Assembly: GCA_039024635.1 (NCBI GenBank)
Contig: JBCCQA010000028.1
Span: 10,376 to 74,375 of the forward strand
Reading direction: 5' to 3'
DNA: 64,000 nt
Origin: Kuafuiihalomonas sp039024635
GTDB taxonomy: Bacteria; Myxococcota; Kuafuiibacteriia; Kuafuiibacteriales; Kuafuiibacteriaceae
The first letter of the stretch is position 1. Every line of letters begins with the position of its first letter. The translations under genes and the position numbers were made by a program. Below are positions 53,722-63,755 of this stretch, piece after piece. The notes below the pieces were generated by a model. That model did not search any database, was not told the DNA's origin, and was given only the letters and a program-made list of their open reading frames with translations.

Positions 53722-55707
53722 ATGGCCTGGCTTCGTTATGCCCTTGGCATGGCGGAGCAGGACCGACGCGCTCGGGTCGCCATAGAGCGGGTGACCCCTC
53801 AGGTCGACGGCGGGCGCTTTCCCGTGAAGCGGGTGCTAGGCGGGGAGCTGGAGGTCGAGGCCTTCGTCTTCATCGACGGGCAAGACGCTGTGCAAGCAGT
53901 TCTGCAGGTCAGGATCGAAGGTGAAAAGGACTGGGAGGACCTTCCCATGCATAGGGTGGGCCCAGACCGCTGGGCCGGCCGCTGCGTTCCGGGCGAGGTC
54001 GGACGCTACGCCTATCGAGTCGTCGGGTGGCCAGATCGCTTTCAGACTTGGCTGCAGGGCCTTCGGAAGAGGCTCGATGCGGGCCTCGATGGGAGCCGCG
54101 AGCTCAGTGATGGCGTGGCGCTCCTTCATCGCTACGCCGAGACTTCGGATCCGCCCCTGCGAAGCCAGCTGATGGGCCTGGCGGAAAGACTCCCCACCGA
54201 AGGCCTGGCGCTGCTCGATGAGAACGCCTTGGCCGTCGTCTCCGCCAGCGATCCTCGGCGACTGGCCACGGTCTCTTCGGTCTACGGAGTTGTCGTCGAC
54301 CCCGCCCGGGCGGCCTTCTCGGCTTGGTATGAGCTCTTTCCTCGTTCGGCCTCGCCGGATCAAACGCGGGTTGGCACCTTGCGTGATGTGCAAACGCGCC
54401 TGGCTTACGTGGCTGAGCTAGGCTTCGACACTCTCTACCTTCCGCCCATCCACCCCATCGGACGCGTGAATCGCAAGGGTCGCAACAACCGGATCTCGGC
54501 CGAGGCGGGGGACGTCGGCAGTCCCTGGGCCATCGGAAGCGAAGAGGGCGGCCACACCAGCCTTCACCCCGAGCTTGGAAGCTTAGACGATCTCGACCGC
54601 CTGGTCGAAGCGGCCCGCGGGCGAGGCATCGAGATCGCCCTCGACATGGCCTTTCAGTGTGCGCCCGACCACCCTTGGGTGAAGGCCCATCCGGATTGGT
54701 TCGCCCGACGGGGGGACGGGTCCATCAAGTATGCCGAGAATCCGCCCAAGAAGTACCAGGACATCTTTCCCTTCGACTTCGAGACCAATGACTGGCGCGG
54801 ACTGTGGGACGCTCTTCGGGATGTATTCTTGTTCTGGGGTGAGCATGGCGTCCGAACCTTCCGGGTCGACAATCCTCACACGAAGCCCTTCCCTTTTTGG
54901 GAGTGGTGCCTACGCGAGGTGAAGCGGGTCCATCCCGATGCCGTCTTCTTGTCCGAAGCTTTCACCCGTCCTTTGGTGGCGGAGCGCCTGGCAAAAGTCG
55001 GCTTCACCCAGTCCTATGACTACTTCCCTTGGAAGAATACCAAGGGAGAGATCGAAGCCTACTTCAGCGATCTCAGTCGGAACCTGGACTTCTTGCGCCC
55101 TTCCAGTTGGATCAACACCCCCGACATTCTCAGCGAGTACCTCCAGCTAGGGGGGCGTCCGGCCGCTACCGTGCGGTTGGTTCTGGCCGCCACCCTGTCC
55201 GCCAACTATGGGGTGTACGGTCCGGTCTTTGAGCTGGGAGAGGTCACTCCCCGAGAGCCCGATTCCGAGGAGTATTTGGATTCCGAGAAGTACGAGGTTC
55301 GTCACTGGATGCTGGAGCAGCCCCACAGCTTGAGGCGCCTCGTTCGCCGGGTGAATCGCATTCGACAGGACCATCCGGCGCTCCAGCGGGACGGGAACCT
55401 GCGTTTTCACAATACCAGCGACGACGCGGTGATTTGCTTCACCAAGAGCTGTGACGAAGACGTGGTCCTAGTCGTGGCCAACGTCGACCCCACCGGCGCT
55501 CGATCGGCCTGGATCGAGCTCGACACCGAGGCTCTCGGTCTCGATACCGGTCGTCCCTATCAGGTTCACGACATGCTGGGCGAAGAGCGCTTCCTGTGGA
55601 GCGGAGCGCGCAACCTCGTGCAGCTGGACCCCCGCGTGCAGCCGGCCAAGATTTTTCGAATTCGCCATAGGATCCGAAGCGAAGCGGACTTCGAATATTA
55701 CACCTGA
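53722..55707 (+). CDS. glgE: Alpha-1,4-glucan:maltose-1-phosphate maltosyltransferase
   Basis: GlgE extends alpha-1,4-glucan with maltosyl units from maltose-1-phosphate. The 661-aa protein (ATG 53749 is a plausible later start: MAEQDRRARVAIERV) has the family N-terminus (VTPQVDGGRFPVKR), AWYELFPRSASP, GFDTLYLPPIHPIGRVNRKG, EIALDMAFQCAPDHPWV, FRVDNPHTKPF (nucleophile Asp383), FLSEAFTRP (Glu412), FTQSYDYFPWKN and a C-terminal LVVANVDP domain. It heads a six-gene run with the TreS-maltokinase and GlgB genes, the complete GlgE pathway. A 146-bp gap separates it from the ZigA-type gene. Confidence 0.95.
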   Translation: MAWLRYALGMAEQDRRARVAIERVTPQVDGGRFPVKRVLGGELEVEAFVFIDGQDAVQAVLQVRIEGEKDWEDLPMHRVGPDRWAGRCVPGEVGRYAYRVVGWPDRFQTWLQGLRKRLDAGLDGSRELSDGVALLHRYAETSDPPLRSQLMGLAERLPTEGLALLDENALAVVSASDPRRLATVSSVYGVVVDPARAAFSAWYELFPRSASPDQTRVGTLRDVQTRLAYVAELGFDTLYLPPIHPIGRVNRKGRNNRISAEAGDVGSPWAIGSEEGGHTSLHPELGSLDDLDRLVEAARGRGIEIALDMAFQCAPDHPWVKAHPDWFARRGDGSIKYAENPPKKYQDIFPFDFETNDWRGLWDALRDVFLFWGEHGVRTFRVDNPHTKPFPFWEWCLREVKRVHPDAVFLSEAFTRPLVAERLAKVGFTQSYDYFPWKNTKGEIEAYFSDLSRNLDFLRPSSWINTPDILSEYLQLGGRPAATVRLVLAATLSANYGVYGPVFELGEVTPREPDSEEYLDSEKYEVRHWMLEQPHSLRRLVRRVNRIRQDHPALQRDGNLRFHNTSDDAVICFTKSCDEDVVLVVANVDPTGARSAWIELDTEALGLDTGRPYQVHDMLGEERFLWSGARNLVQLDPRVQPAKIFRIRHRIRSEADFEYYT

Positions 55708-55716
55708 GGAAATGTG

Positions 55717-58700
55717 ATGAAGAGAAGGTCACTCGTAGAAGGCGATCTCCATTGGTACAAGCGGGCCATCATCTATCAGGCCCACGTCCGGGCGTTTCGA
55801 GACAGCAACGGCGATGGTGTCGGGGACTTTCGTGGTCTGACCGAGAAGCTGGACTATATCGCCGACCTCGGAGCCGACGTTCTTTGGATTCTTCCCTTCT
55901 ACCCTTCGCCCCTGCGGGACGGGGGCTATGACATCTCGGACTACACCGCCATCAACCCGGCCTACGGTACGCTGGAAGACTTCGAGCGCTTCGTCGAGGA
56001 GGCCCACCTACGCAACATTCGAGTAATGACCGAGCTCGTCCTGAACCACACCTCGGACCAACACCCGTGGTTTCAGCGCGCTCGACGAGCCGAGCCCGGC
56101 TCGCGTTGGCGAGACTTCTACGTCTGGACGGACGACCCTTCGAAATACAGCGGCACTCGAATCATCTTCAAAGACTTCGAGACCTCCAATTGGAGCTGGG
56201 ATCCGGTGGCCAAACAGTACTATTGGCATCGCTTTTACAATCACCAGCCCGATCTCAACTGGGACAATCCGGAGGTGGAGCAAGAGATGCTCAAGCTGCT
56301 CGACTTCTGGCTCGACACCGGTGTGGACGGGCTGCGCCTGGACGCAATCCCGTATCTCTATGAGCGAGAGGGCACGACCTGCGAGAACTTGCCTGAGACC
56401 CACGATGCTCTGAAGCGCGTACGCGCCTACATGGACGAGAAGTACCCAGGCCGGGCCCTCCTCGCTGAAGCCAATCAGTGGCCGGAAGACGCGGTGGCCT
56501 ACTTCGGGGAAGGGGACGAGTGCCACATGGCCTTCCACTTCCCCATCATGCCTCGGCTGTACATGTCGATGGAGACCGAGGATCGTTTTCCGCTCATCGA
56601 CATCATCCGCCAGACGCCCGAAATTCCAGACTCCTGTCAGTGGATTACCTTCTTGAGAAATCACGACGAGCTGACCCTGGAGATGGTGAGCGACGAGGAG
56701 CGGGACTACATGTACAAGGCCTACGCTTCGGATCCTCGGGCTCGCATCAACTTGGGTATCCGCCGTCGTTTGGCGCCTCTGCTCGGCAACGACATCCGAA
56801 AGGTCAAGCTCCTCAACGGCCTTCTCTTCTCCTTCAACGGGACGCCGGTCGTCTACTATGGTGACGAGATCGGGATGGGGGACAACATCTATCTCGGAGA
56901 CCGAGACGGGGTTCGCACCCCTATGCAGTGGAGCGCAGACCGAAACGCAGGCTTCAGCGACGCAAATCCCCAGCAGCTCTATCTGCCGGTCAACATCGAT
57001 CCCGAGTATCGCTACGAAGCGGTCAACGTCGAGGCTCAGCAGCGAAACACGAGCTCCCTGTATTGGTGGATGAAGCGGCTCATCTCGCTCCGTAAGCGCT
57101 ACGACTGTCTGGCCACGGGGGACATCGAGTTTCTTCTCCCCGACAACGGTAAGGTGCTGGCGTTTCTGCGCCGCACCCCTGAGCAGCAGATCTTGGTGGT
57201 GGCCAACCTCTCCCGCTCCGTCCAGTACGCGGAGCTGAATCTGGAGGACTTCGAGGGCCGCGTACCCTTGGAAGTCTTTGGCCGTACCCGATTTCCGCGT
57301 GTCGGTCGGCTCCCCTACCTTCTGACGCTCGGTCCCTACGACTTCTATTGGTTCGACCTCTCTCGACCTTCGGCGCCCGTCCACTACGACGACGTGAGCG
57401 AGGTCCCGATCATCGATTGTCCTTCGGGATGGCCCGAGATGCTGAAGGACCCCGACAAGCGCCGCATCGAGAAGGCGCTCCCCGAGCTCCTTGGCCGGCG
57501 TCGCTGGTTCGGTGGGAAGTCGCGCTCCGTCGACGAGGTCGAGATCGTGGAGCAGATTCCCTTCGAGATGGGGACCGAGAACCGGCCCCTTCAGGTCGTG
57601 ATGACCTTCCTCGACGTCCACTATGAGAACCATGGGCGGGAGCGCTTTGCCCTTCCCTTGGCATTCTCGGACGGGGAGCTCGCTCGACGCCTGGTAGAAG
57701 AACACTCCTGGGCTGCTCTCCTCAGGCTGAGGCGCCCGGACGGTAGTGAAGCCCTGCTGCTGGAGGGCGTAGATCTGGCGGAGTTCAGGCAGGCCCTCCT
57801 GCGGGCGGTCGACGGGAGCCATGGCCCGTTGAGGGGTACGAGGACCGAAGCCGCGCCGGAGGCGTGGCCCGAGGGCGATGCTGATATGCTGAGAGCCGAG
57901 CAGAGCAACACCTCCCTCGTCTTCGGCGACGAGGTGGTGCTCAAGCTCTTCCGTAAGCTGGAGTCCGGCACCAATCCCGACGTCGAGATTGGCCGATTCC
58001 TCACCTCTAAAGACTTCGAGCACACGCCCCGGGTGTTGGGCTCGGTGGAGTGGACGGGGCAGGGTGGGGAAACGACCGTGGCTATCGCCCAGAGCTTCGT
58101 GCCCAACCAAGGCGACGCTTGGGGCGTGACCTTGGGGGAGATTGGGCTGGCGGCCGAGCGTCTGCTCAACAACCCCTCGGAGGTTCCCGACGCCGTGCTC
58201 GATGCCCCCATCATGCGCTTGGTTCGAATGGCCGAGCACCCGGGACGGGACTACTTGAGCAGCTATGTTCCCATGGTGGAGCTGCTGGGCCAGCGTACGG
58301 CGGAGCTTCATTTCGCTTTGGCGAGTGAGCATGATGACCCGACCTTCGCCCCCGAGACCTTCACCGCTCACTACCAACGAGGTCTGTATCAATCCATGCG
58401 GTCCCTCGCCTCCCGAACCTTCGAGAACGCGCGGCGAGCCAAGGTTCGTCTGCCGGAAGAGTTGGGCGAGACGCTCGACGAGGTACTGAAGTGCGAGAGC
58501 GAGGTCTTCAGTACGTTCGACCGGACTCTCAAGGGCGAGCCTCTGAGCGGGGCTCGCCTTCGCTGCCACGGAGACTACCACCTCGGTCAAGTGCTCTTCA
58601 CTGGTCGTGACTGGAACATCATCGACTTCGAGGGCGAGCCGGCGAGGAGCCTGAGCGAGCGGCGGATCAAGCGTAGCCCCCTGCGGGACGTGGCCGGCAT

Positions 58701-59037
58701 GCTGCGCTCTTTCGAGTATGCCTTTCACGCTGGACTCGAAGACCAGCAGGCCCGAGGCAACGTGGAGCGAGATACGGAGCTCTTTGGCGCCCTGGAGCGG
58801 GGACTGCGGCTATGGCTGCAGGCGGCCCAGGCCAGCTTTCTCGGGGCCTATCTTTCCCACGCCGAAGGGGCTCACTTTCTCCCCGACCGGCTTGGAATCC
58901 CGCGCCTTCTCGAGGCCTACTTGATGGAGAAGGCGGTGTATGAGCTGAACTATGAGCTCAACCATCGACCCAAAATGGTCAGCATTCCGGCCCGGGGTAT
59001 ACTTAGCCTGGCCGCCCAGGGAACGAAGACGTCATGA
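55717..59037 (+). CDS. treS: Trehalose synthase-maltokinase fusion
   Basis: A 1106-aa bifunctional protein (ATG 55717 with AGGA six bases upstream). Residues about 10-550 are TreS (trehalose to maltose isomerase, GH13): FYPSPLRDGGYDISDY, NHTSDQHPWFQ, DGLRLDAIPYLYEREGT (Asp209), LLAEANQWPEDAV (Glu251) and FLRNHDELTLEMV. Residues about 600-1100 are a maltokinase of aminoglycoside-phosphotransferase fold: LLGRRRWFGGKSR, NTSLVFGDEVVLKLFRKLE, catalytic HGDYHLGQ (Asp953) and NIIDFEGEPARS. It channels trehalose to maltose-1-phosphate for GlgE. Its stop overlaps the glgB ATG by four bases. Confidence 0.96.
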   Translation: MKRRSLVEGDLHWYKRAIIYQAHVRAFRDSNGDGVGDFRGLTEKLDYIADLGADVLWILPFYPSPLRDGGYDISDYTAINPAYGTLEDFERFVEEAHLRNIRVMTELVLNHTSDQHPWFQRARRAEPGSRWRDFYVWTDDPSKYSGTRIIFKDFETSNWSWDPVAKQYYWHRFYNHQPDLNWDNPEVEQEMLKLLDFWLDTGVDGLRLDAIPYLYEREGTTCENLPETHDALKRVRAYMDEKYPGRALLAEANQWPEDAVAYFGEGDECHMAFHFPIMPRLYMSMETEDRFPLIDIIRQTPEIPDSCQWITFLRNHDELTLEMVSDEERDYMYKAYASDPRARINLGIRRRLAPLLGNDIRKVKLLNGLLFSFNGTPVVYYGDEIGMGDNIYLGDRDGVRTPMQWSADRNAGFSDANPQQLYLPVNIDPEYRYEAVNVEAQQRNTSSLYWWMKRLISLRKRYDCLATGDIEFLLPDNGKVLAFLRRTPEQQILVVANLSRSVQYAELNLEDFEGRVPLEVFGRTRFPRVGRLPYLLTLGPYDFYWFDLSRPSAPVHYDDVSEVPIIDCPSGWPEMLKDPDKRRIEKALPELLGRRRWFGGKSRSVDEVEIVEQIPFEMGTENRPLQVVMTFLDVHYENHGRERFALPLAFSDGELARRLVEEHSWAALLRLRRPDGSEALLLEGVDLAEFRQALLRAVDGSHGPLRGTRTEAAPEAWPEGDADMLRAEQSNTSLVFGDEVVLKLFRKLESGTNPDVEIGRFLTSKDFEHTPRVLGSVEWTGQGGETTVAIAQSFVPNQGDAWGVTLGEIGLAAERLLNNPSEVPDAVLDAPIMRLVRMAEHPGRDYLSSYVPMVELLGQRTAELHFALASEHDDPTFAPETFTAHYQRGLYQSMRSLASRTFENARRAKVRLPEELGETLDEVLKCESEVFSTFDRTLKGEPLSGARLRCHGDYHLGQVLFTGRDWNIIDFEGEPARSLSERRIKRSPLRDVAGMLRSFEYAFHAGLEDQQARGNVERDTELFGALERGLRLWLQAAQASFLGAYLSHAEGAHFLPDRLGIPRLLEAYLMEKAVYELNYELNHRPKMVSIPARGILSLAAQGTKTS

Positions 59038-60932
59038 CGGATAGACTGCTGGGGCCTACGGACCTCCACCTGTTCAACGAGGGCACCCATACCCGACTTC
59101 ACAGCTGTCTCGGTGCCCACTCCGCCGAGCATGAAGGTCGAACGGGCGTCATCTTCGGAGTTTGGGCGCCCAACGCCCAGGAGGTCGAGGTCTTTGGCGA
59201 CTTCAATGACTGGGCTAATCCGGGCTGGCGCCTGGACGCTCGGGGTGGTTCGGGGTTGTGGGAGGGCTTTGTCCCAGGTGTCGATCAGGGTAGCCGCTAC
59301 AAGTTTCGGATCCGATCTCATCACGATGGCTACACCGTCGAGAAGACCGATCCCCTCGGTCGCTTTGCGGAGGTCCCCCCCCAAACGGCCTCGGTCGTTC
59401 AGGGCTCGAACCATCGGTGGGGGGACGCGGCGTGGATGGCGCAGCGGGCGGCCGCCAACCCCTTGAGGATGCCGATGAGCATCTACGAGCTGCACCTGGG
59501 GTCGTGGCGGCGCGTGCCCGAAGACATGAATCGTCCCCTCGACTACCGAGAGATGGGAGATTGGCTGGTTCGACACCTGCGAGACACTGCCTTCACCCAC
59601 GTCGAGCTCCTACCCGTCATGGAGCATCCCTTCTACGGCTCGTGGGGCTACCAGTGTACGGGCTACTTCAGTCCAACTTCACGCTTCGGGACGCCCGACG
59701 ATCTCAAGTACATGATCGATCAGCTCCATCAGGCGGGCTACGGCGTCATCCTGGACTGGGTGCCGTCCCACTTCCCGACTGACGAGCATGGTTTGATCTA
59801 CTTCGATGGCACACATCTCTTCGAGCATGCCGATCCCCGCCAGGGCTATCACCCCGACTGGGGAAGCGCGATATTCAACTACGGGCGGAACGAGGTCCGC
59901 TCTTTCCTCACCAGTAGTGCTTGCTTTTGGATGGACGAATTCCACGCCGACGGTCTGCGGGTCGACGCCGTGGCTTCGATGCTCTACCTCGACTACTCGC
60001 GAAGGGAAGGCGAGTGGGTCCCCAACCAATATGGTGGCCGCGAGAATCTGGAGGCGATGGACTTCCTTCGCCATTTGAACCGGACCGTGCTCGGCGAATT
60101 TCCGGGCGCGGTCACCATCGCAGAGGAGTCGACGGCCTGGCCCATGGTGTCTCGTCCCGTCGAGCTCGGGGGCCTGGGCTTCAGCATGAAGTGGGACATG
60201 GGCTGGATGCATGACACGCTGGAGTTCTTTGCCAAGGATCCCATCCACCGCCGCTACCACCACGGGCAGCTGACCTTTCGGCAGATCTACGCCTTCAACG
60301 AGAACTTCGTGATGCCCCTCAGCCACGACGAGGTCGTTCACGGCAAGGGTTCTCTATACGGCAAGATGCCGGGCGACCATTGGCACAAGATGGCCAATCT
60401 CCGACTCCTCTACGCCTACATGTACGCGATGCCCGGCAAAAAGCTCCTCTTTCAGGGTGCCGAAATCGGGACGGCCAAGGAATGGAACCACGAAGCGAGC
60501 TTGGACTGGCATCTGCTCCACGATCCGCTCCATGGCGGACTCATGCGTTGCCTCGGCGATCTGAACCGCATGCACACCGGTGACCCGGCCATGCACGCGC
60601 TCGACTTCGAGCCTGCGGGCTTCGACTGGATCGATTGCTCCGACGCGGATCAGAGCATTCTCTCGCTCATGAGAAAGGGTGAGAAACCGGAGAATCTGAT
60701 GGTGGTGGTCTTCAACTTCACGCCTGTCCCTCGAAGCAACTACCGGGTCGGCGTTCCCCAGAATGGCTTTTACCGCGAGGTGCTCAACACCGACGCCGGG
60801 ATCTACGGCGGCAGTGATCAGGGCAACTTCGGCGGCATGGACGCGACGCCGGTCGCCATGCACGGATACTTTCAAAGCTTGTCTCTCACCTTGCCGCCCC
60901 TCGGCGCCGTCTTTCTCCGGTACGAGGGATGA
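59034..60932 (+). CDS. glgB: 1,4-alpha-glucan branching enzyme
   Basis: GlgB introduces alpha-1,6 branches into the GlgE product. The 632-aa protein has an N-terminal CBM48 (VIFGVWAPNAQEVEVFGDFNDW), YELHLGSWRRVP, VELLPVMEHPFYGSWGYQ, DWVPSHFPTDEHGL, ADGLRVDAVASMLYLDYSR (Asp311), TIAEESTAWP (Glu364) and MPLSHDEVVHGKGSL. It has one rather than two N-terminal domains, as in shorter GlgBs. ATG overlaps the treS stop (ATGA); its TGA overlaps the next gene's ATG, so this run is tightly coupled. Confidence 0.96.
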   Translation: MTDRLLGPTDLHLFNEGTHTRLHSCLGAHSAEHEGRTGVIFGVWAPNAQEVEVFGDFNDWANPGWRLDARGGSGLWEGFVPGVDQGSRYKFRIRSHHDGYTVEKTDPLGRFAEVPPQTASVVQGSNHRWGDAAWMAQRAAANPLRMPMSIYELHLGSWRRVPEDMNRPLDYREMGDWLVRHLRDTAFTHVELLPVMEHPFYGSWGYQCTGYFSPTSRFGTPDDLKYMIDQLHQAGYGVILDWVPSHFPTDEHGLIYFDGTHLFEHADPRQGYHPDWGSAIFNYGRNEVRSFLTSSACFWMDEFHADGLRVDAVASMLYLDYSRREGEWVPNQYGGRENLEAMDFLRHLNRTVLGEFPGAVTIAEESTAWPMVSRPVELGGLGFSMKWDMGWMHDTLEFFAKDPIHRRYHHGQLTFRQIYAFNENFVMPLSHDEVVHGKGSLYGKMPGDHWHKMANLRLLYAYMYAMPGKKLLFQGAEIGTAKEWNHEASLDWHLLHDPLHGGLMRCLGDLNRMHTGDPAMHALDFEPAGFDWIDCSDADQSILSLMRKGEKPENLMVVVFNFTPVPRSNYRVGVPQNGFYREVLNTDAGIYGGSDQGNFGGMDATPVAMHGYFQSLSLTLPPLGAVFLRYEG

Positions 60933-61936
60933 GAGCCTGGTCTCTCCCTACTTTTGGCGCTGAGCGGCTACAGCTCGTCGATGTCGAGCCTCAGCCCGTC
61001 GGTCCCACTCAGGTCAGGCTTCGAGTAGAGGCCTGCAGTCTCAACTACCGAGACTACATGGTGGTGGAAGGGCACTATGATCCGCGCCTGCCTCTGCCGC
61101 TGGTTCCGCTTTCCGACGGGGCGGGTCGTGTGGCCGAGGTTGGTGAGACGGTGGAAGGCCTGAAGATCGGCGATCGCGTGGCGGCGACCTTCTTTCAGGA
61201 TTGGGAGGCCGGTCCCGTGCCGGAGGGCCGACGGCTCCGGCGCACGCGGGGCGGTCTTCTACCGGGTATGCTCCAGGAGGAGATCCTTCTGGATCAGCGA
61301 GAGCTCGTCCGGGTCCCCGCCCACCTGAATGCGGGCGAGGCAGCGAGCCTGCCCTGCGCCGGGGTCACGGCCTGGTCGGCGCTCATCGAGCAGGGTCGGT
61401 TGACGGCCGGCGACACCTTGCTCGTCCAAGGGACGGGCGGTGTGGCGTTATTCGCCCTCGGCTTAGCCAAGATGGTGGGAGCGGAGGTCGCCATCCTTTC
61501 CTCTTCCCCCGAGCGCTTGGAGCGAGCCCTCGCTCTCGGCGCCGACCACGGGGTCTGCACCAAGGATTGGCCCGAATGGGGAGACAGAGTCCGAAAGCTA
61601 ACCGGAGGCGTGACCCACGTCCTCGAGCTGGGTGGCGCAGACACCCTGACCCAGACGCTGCGCTGCGTTCGGCCGGGAGGCTACGTCGCCCTGGTTGGCG
61701 TCTTGGGGGGCACCCGACCCCATCTCGACCTGCTGTCGGTGGTGATGCGGAATGTCCGGCTCCAGGGGGTCATCGTTGGATCCCGACAGTCTTTCCTTTC
61801 TCTGAATCGGGCTTTGGAGGCGGGAGGCCTCCATCCGGCCATAGATCGGCGCGTCCCCTTCGAAGGTGCGAAGGATGCCTTGGCCAGCTTCGGAATAGGC
61901 GGCCACTTCGGCAAAGTCGTCATCGAATTGGTCTAG
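60929..61936 (+). CDS. Zinc-independent medium-chain alcohol dehydrogenase/quinone reductase
   Basis: A 335-aa MDR-family oxidoreductase. N-terminal GroES-like fold (VRLRVEACSLNYRDYMVVEGHY), GRVAEVGETVEGLKIGDRV, then the NADPH-binding LLVQGTGGVALFALGLAKMVGAEV (GTGGVA loop). The residues that would bind catalytic zinc are not obvious (N..YRDY instead of C..D), so it belongs to the zinc-independent quinone/enoyl reductases. ATG overlaps the glgB stop. Link to glucan metabolism unclear; co-transcription suggests stress-related redox work. Confidence 0.88.
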   Translation: MRAWSLPTFGAERLQLVDVEPQPVGPTQVRLRVEACSLNYRDYMVVEGHYDPRLPLPLVPLSDGAGRVAEVGETVEGLKIGDRVAATFFQDWEAGPVPEGRRLRRTRGGLLPGMLQEEILLDQRELVRVPAHLNAGEAASLPCAGVTAWSALIEQGRLTAGDTLLVQGTGGVALFALGLAKMVGAEVAILSSSPERLERALALGADHGVCTKDWPEWGDRVRKLTGGVTHVLELGGADTLTQTLRCVRPGGYVALVGVLGGTRPHLDLLSVVMRNVRLQGVIVGSRQSFLSLNRALEAGGLHPAIDRRVPFEGAKDALASFGIGGHFGKVVIELV

Positions 61937-61963
61937 GGGGTCGCTCGCGGGACAGTCCGAGCC

Positions 61964-62725
61964 GTGGAGACCATCGTCATCACCGGCGCCTCACGAGGCA
62001 TCGGGGCCGCTTCGGCCGAACATCTGGCCGTGGGTCGGCGTCGCCTGGTTCTCGTCTCGCGAAGCGCCTCCTCCTTGGAGGCCCTTTGCGCCCGGCTGCC
62101 GGTCGAATCCATCCCCTTGCCCATTGACCTGTCCGCCGAGGATGCCGGCCCTTCGCTCCTGAAGTCCTTGAAGGATCGGGGCCTCGAGCCCGACGGTTGG
62201 GTCCTCAACGCAGGCATGTCCAACGATGTCGCCTTTACCGCGTCCGATGCCGCGGCCGTCCGCCGCGAGCTGCAGCTCAACTACCTGACACCCCTTTCCA
62301 TCTTGGAGGCCGAAGTCCGCCGCATGAGGGTTCTGGGCTCCGGCCGAGTGGTGACCGTGGGTTCCTTGACTTCCTTCGTGCCCTTTCCCGGCAACGCGAC
62401 CTACGCCGCCTCCAAGGCCGCGTTGTTCACATTGGTCCGGAGCCTCCGGGCGGAGCTGGATGGAAGCGGCGTGAAGCTGGGTGTCGTCCTCCCGGGCTAC
62501 ACCCGGACCGCCATGACCAACGGGCTATCGAAGAGCTGGGTGCCTTCGATGTCGGCCGACGAGGTAGGTCGGCACGTGGCTCAGGCCTACGAGCGAGGCG
62601 ACGCCCTAGTGGTGCCCGGCCTTGCCAACCGCATCGCAGCCCGGATCTTCGGAGGCTTCCCGAAGACCTCGGATTGGATGCTGACCCGCTTCGCCAGTCT
62701 CGTCGTGCCGAAAGCCGATGCGTGA
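61964..62725 (+). CDS. Short-chain dehydrogenase/reductase
   Basis: A 253-aa classical SDR: cofactor motif VITGASRGIGAASA (TGxxxGxG), NAG (LNAGMSND), Ser in VTVGSLTSFVPFPG and the catalytic YAASK (NATYAASKAAL). GTG start at 61964. The C-terminus (ARIFGGFPKTSDWMLTRFASLVV) is amphipathic, as in membrane-associated relatives. Substrate unknown. It overlaps the epimerase-like gene by 8 bp, and follows the MDR gene by 27 bp, so the three dehydrogenases seem to act together. Confidence 0.92.
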   Translation: METIVITGASRGIGAASAEHLAVGRRRLVLVSRSASSLEALCARLPVESIPLPIDLSAEDAGPSLLKSLKDRGLEPDGWVLNAGMSNDVAFTASDAAAVRRELQLNYLTPLSILEAEVRRMRVLGSGRVVTVGSLTSFVPFPGNATYAASKAALFTLVRSLRAELDGSGVKLGVVLPGYTRTAMTNGLSKSWVPSMSADEVGRHVAQAYERGDALVVPGLANRIAARIFGGFPKTSDWMLTRFASLVVPKADA

Positions 62726-63755
62726 ACGGGTCGTGATCTTGGGTGCGGCCGGCTTCATCGGTCGCGTCCTTCGCAAGCATCTAGGCGGGCGCTACGCGCT
62801 GACGAGCGTGGACCGGGAGTGGCGATCCCCGCCCGGAGAAGCCTACGAGCGCCAGCTCACCATGGATGTCGGAGACCCGGCGGCGGTCGAGCAGCTCATG
62901 GTCGACATGGAGCTGGAAGGGAACAATCTCGCCGGCGTCATCGACCTGGTCGCCCACTACGACTTCAAGAACAAGCCGGATCCTCGATACCGATCGGTAG
63001 AGACCGGGCTGGAGATTCTGCTGAAGCGAATGGGAGAGCGCTTAGCGAGCCATGTGCCCTTTCTGTACGCGAGCAGCATGGCCAGTCTAGAGCCGACCGA
63101 GCCCGGGCGTAAGCTCAGCGAGCAAAGCCCACGGGCTGGGCACTGGGCCTATCCCGCCCACAAGGTCCGCTGCGAGAAGATCATGGAGGCGGCCGACATC
63201 CCCCAGCCTCGGGTGCAGCTGGTCTTGGCCGCCGTCTACAGCGACTGGTGCGAGTTGGTTCCGCTTTACAAGCAGATCGAACGAGTCCGGGCCTCGACGC
63301 TCGCCAACTTCTATCCCGGCCCCACCGATCGAGGGCTGACCTACGTCCACGTCGAGGACGTGGCTCGAGCCTTCGAACGAGCGCTGGTCGTGGGTCGGGG
63401 CTCGAACGGCGTGATGCGACAGCTGGTCGGCGAGGATGCCCCCGTGACCTACCAGCAGATCCAGGACACGGCCTCCGAGATTTTCCATGGCAACAAGGGC
63501 ACCGTCCTCCGGGTGCCGCGGATCCTGGCCAAGACCGGCGCCGCCGTCCTCGGCGCCGTCGGGAGCGAAGACTTCATCAAGCCCTGGATGATCGATTTCG
63601 CGGGCGAGCACTTCGAGTTCGACCTCAGCTCGACCCGTTCCGTTCTCGACTGGAATCCCCGGCACGACCTGCAACTGGAGCTGGCTCCGATGATCCAGCG
63701 CGCCCACGGCGATCCCGAGCGCTGGCGTACTCTGAACGATGCCCGCCCGTACTAG
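62718..63755 (+). CDS. NAD(P)-dependent epimerase/dehydratase-like extended SDR
   Basis: A 345-aa extended SDR. N-terminal NAD motif VVILGAAGFIGRVLRKHL (GxxGFIG), Ser in LYASSMASLEPTEP and the catalytic YPAHK (WAYPAHKVRCEKIM); YVHVEDVARAF is typical of NAD-dependent epimerases and 3-beta-HSD-like enzymes. Substrate (sugar nucleotide or sterol/flavonoid-like) cannot be told. The ATG overlaps the preceding SDR by 8 bp. The TAG stop at 63753-63755 falls inside the first copy of a tandem repeat. Confidence 0.9.
   Translation: MRERVVILGAAGFIGRVLRKHLGGRYALTSVDREWRSPPGEAYERQLTMDVGDPAAVEQLMVDMELEGNNLAGVIDLVAHYDFKNKPDPRYRSVETGLEILLKRMGERLASHVPFLYASSMASLEPTEPGRKLSEQSPRAGHWAYPAHKVRCEKIMEAADIPQPRVQLVLAAVYSDWCELVPLYKQIERVRASTLANFYPGPTDRGLTYVHVEDVARAFERALVVGRGSNGVMRQLVGEDAPVTYQQIQDTASEIFHGNKGTVLRVPRILAKTGAAVLGAVGSEDFIKPWMIDFAGEHFEFDLSSTRSVLDWNPRHDLQLELAPMIQRAHGDPERWRTLNDARPY

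Noticed and set aside
56008..58728. 906-codon minus-strand open frame opposite treS-mak
   Set aside because: It is the mirror of a clearly conserved two-domain enzyme; its translation has no recognisable domain. High GC opens antisense frames.
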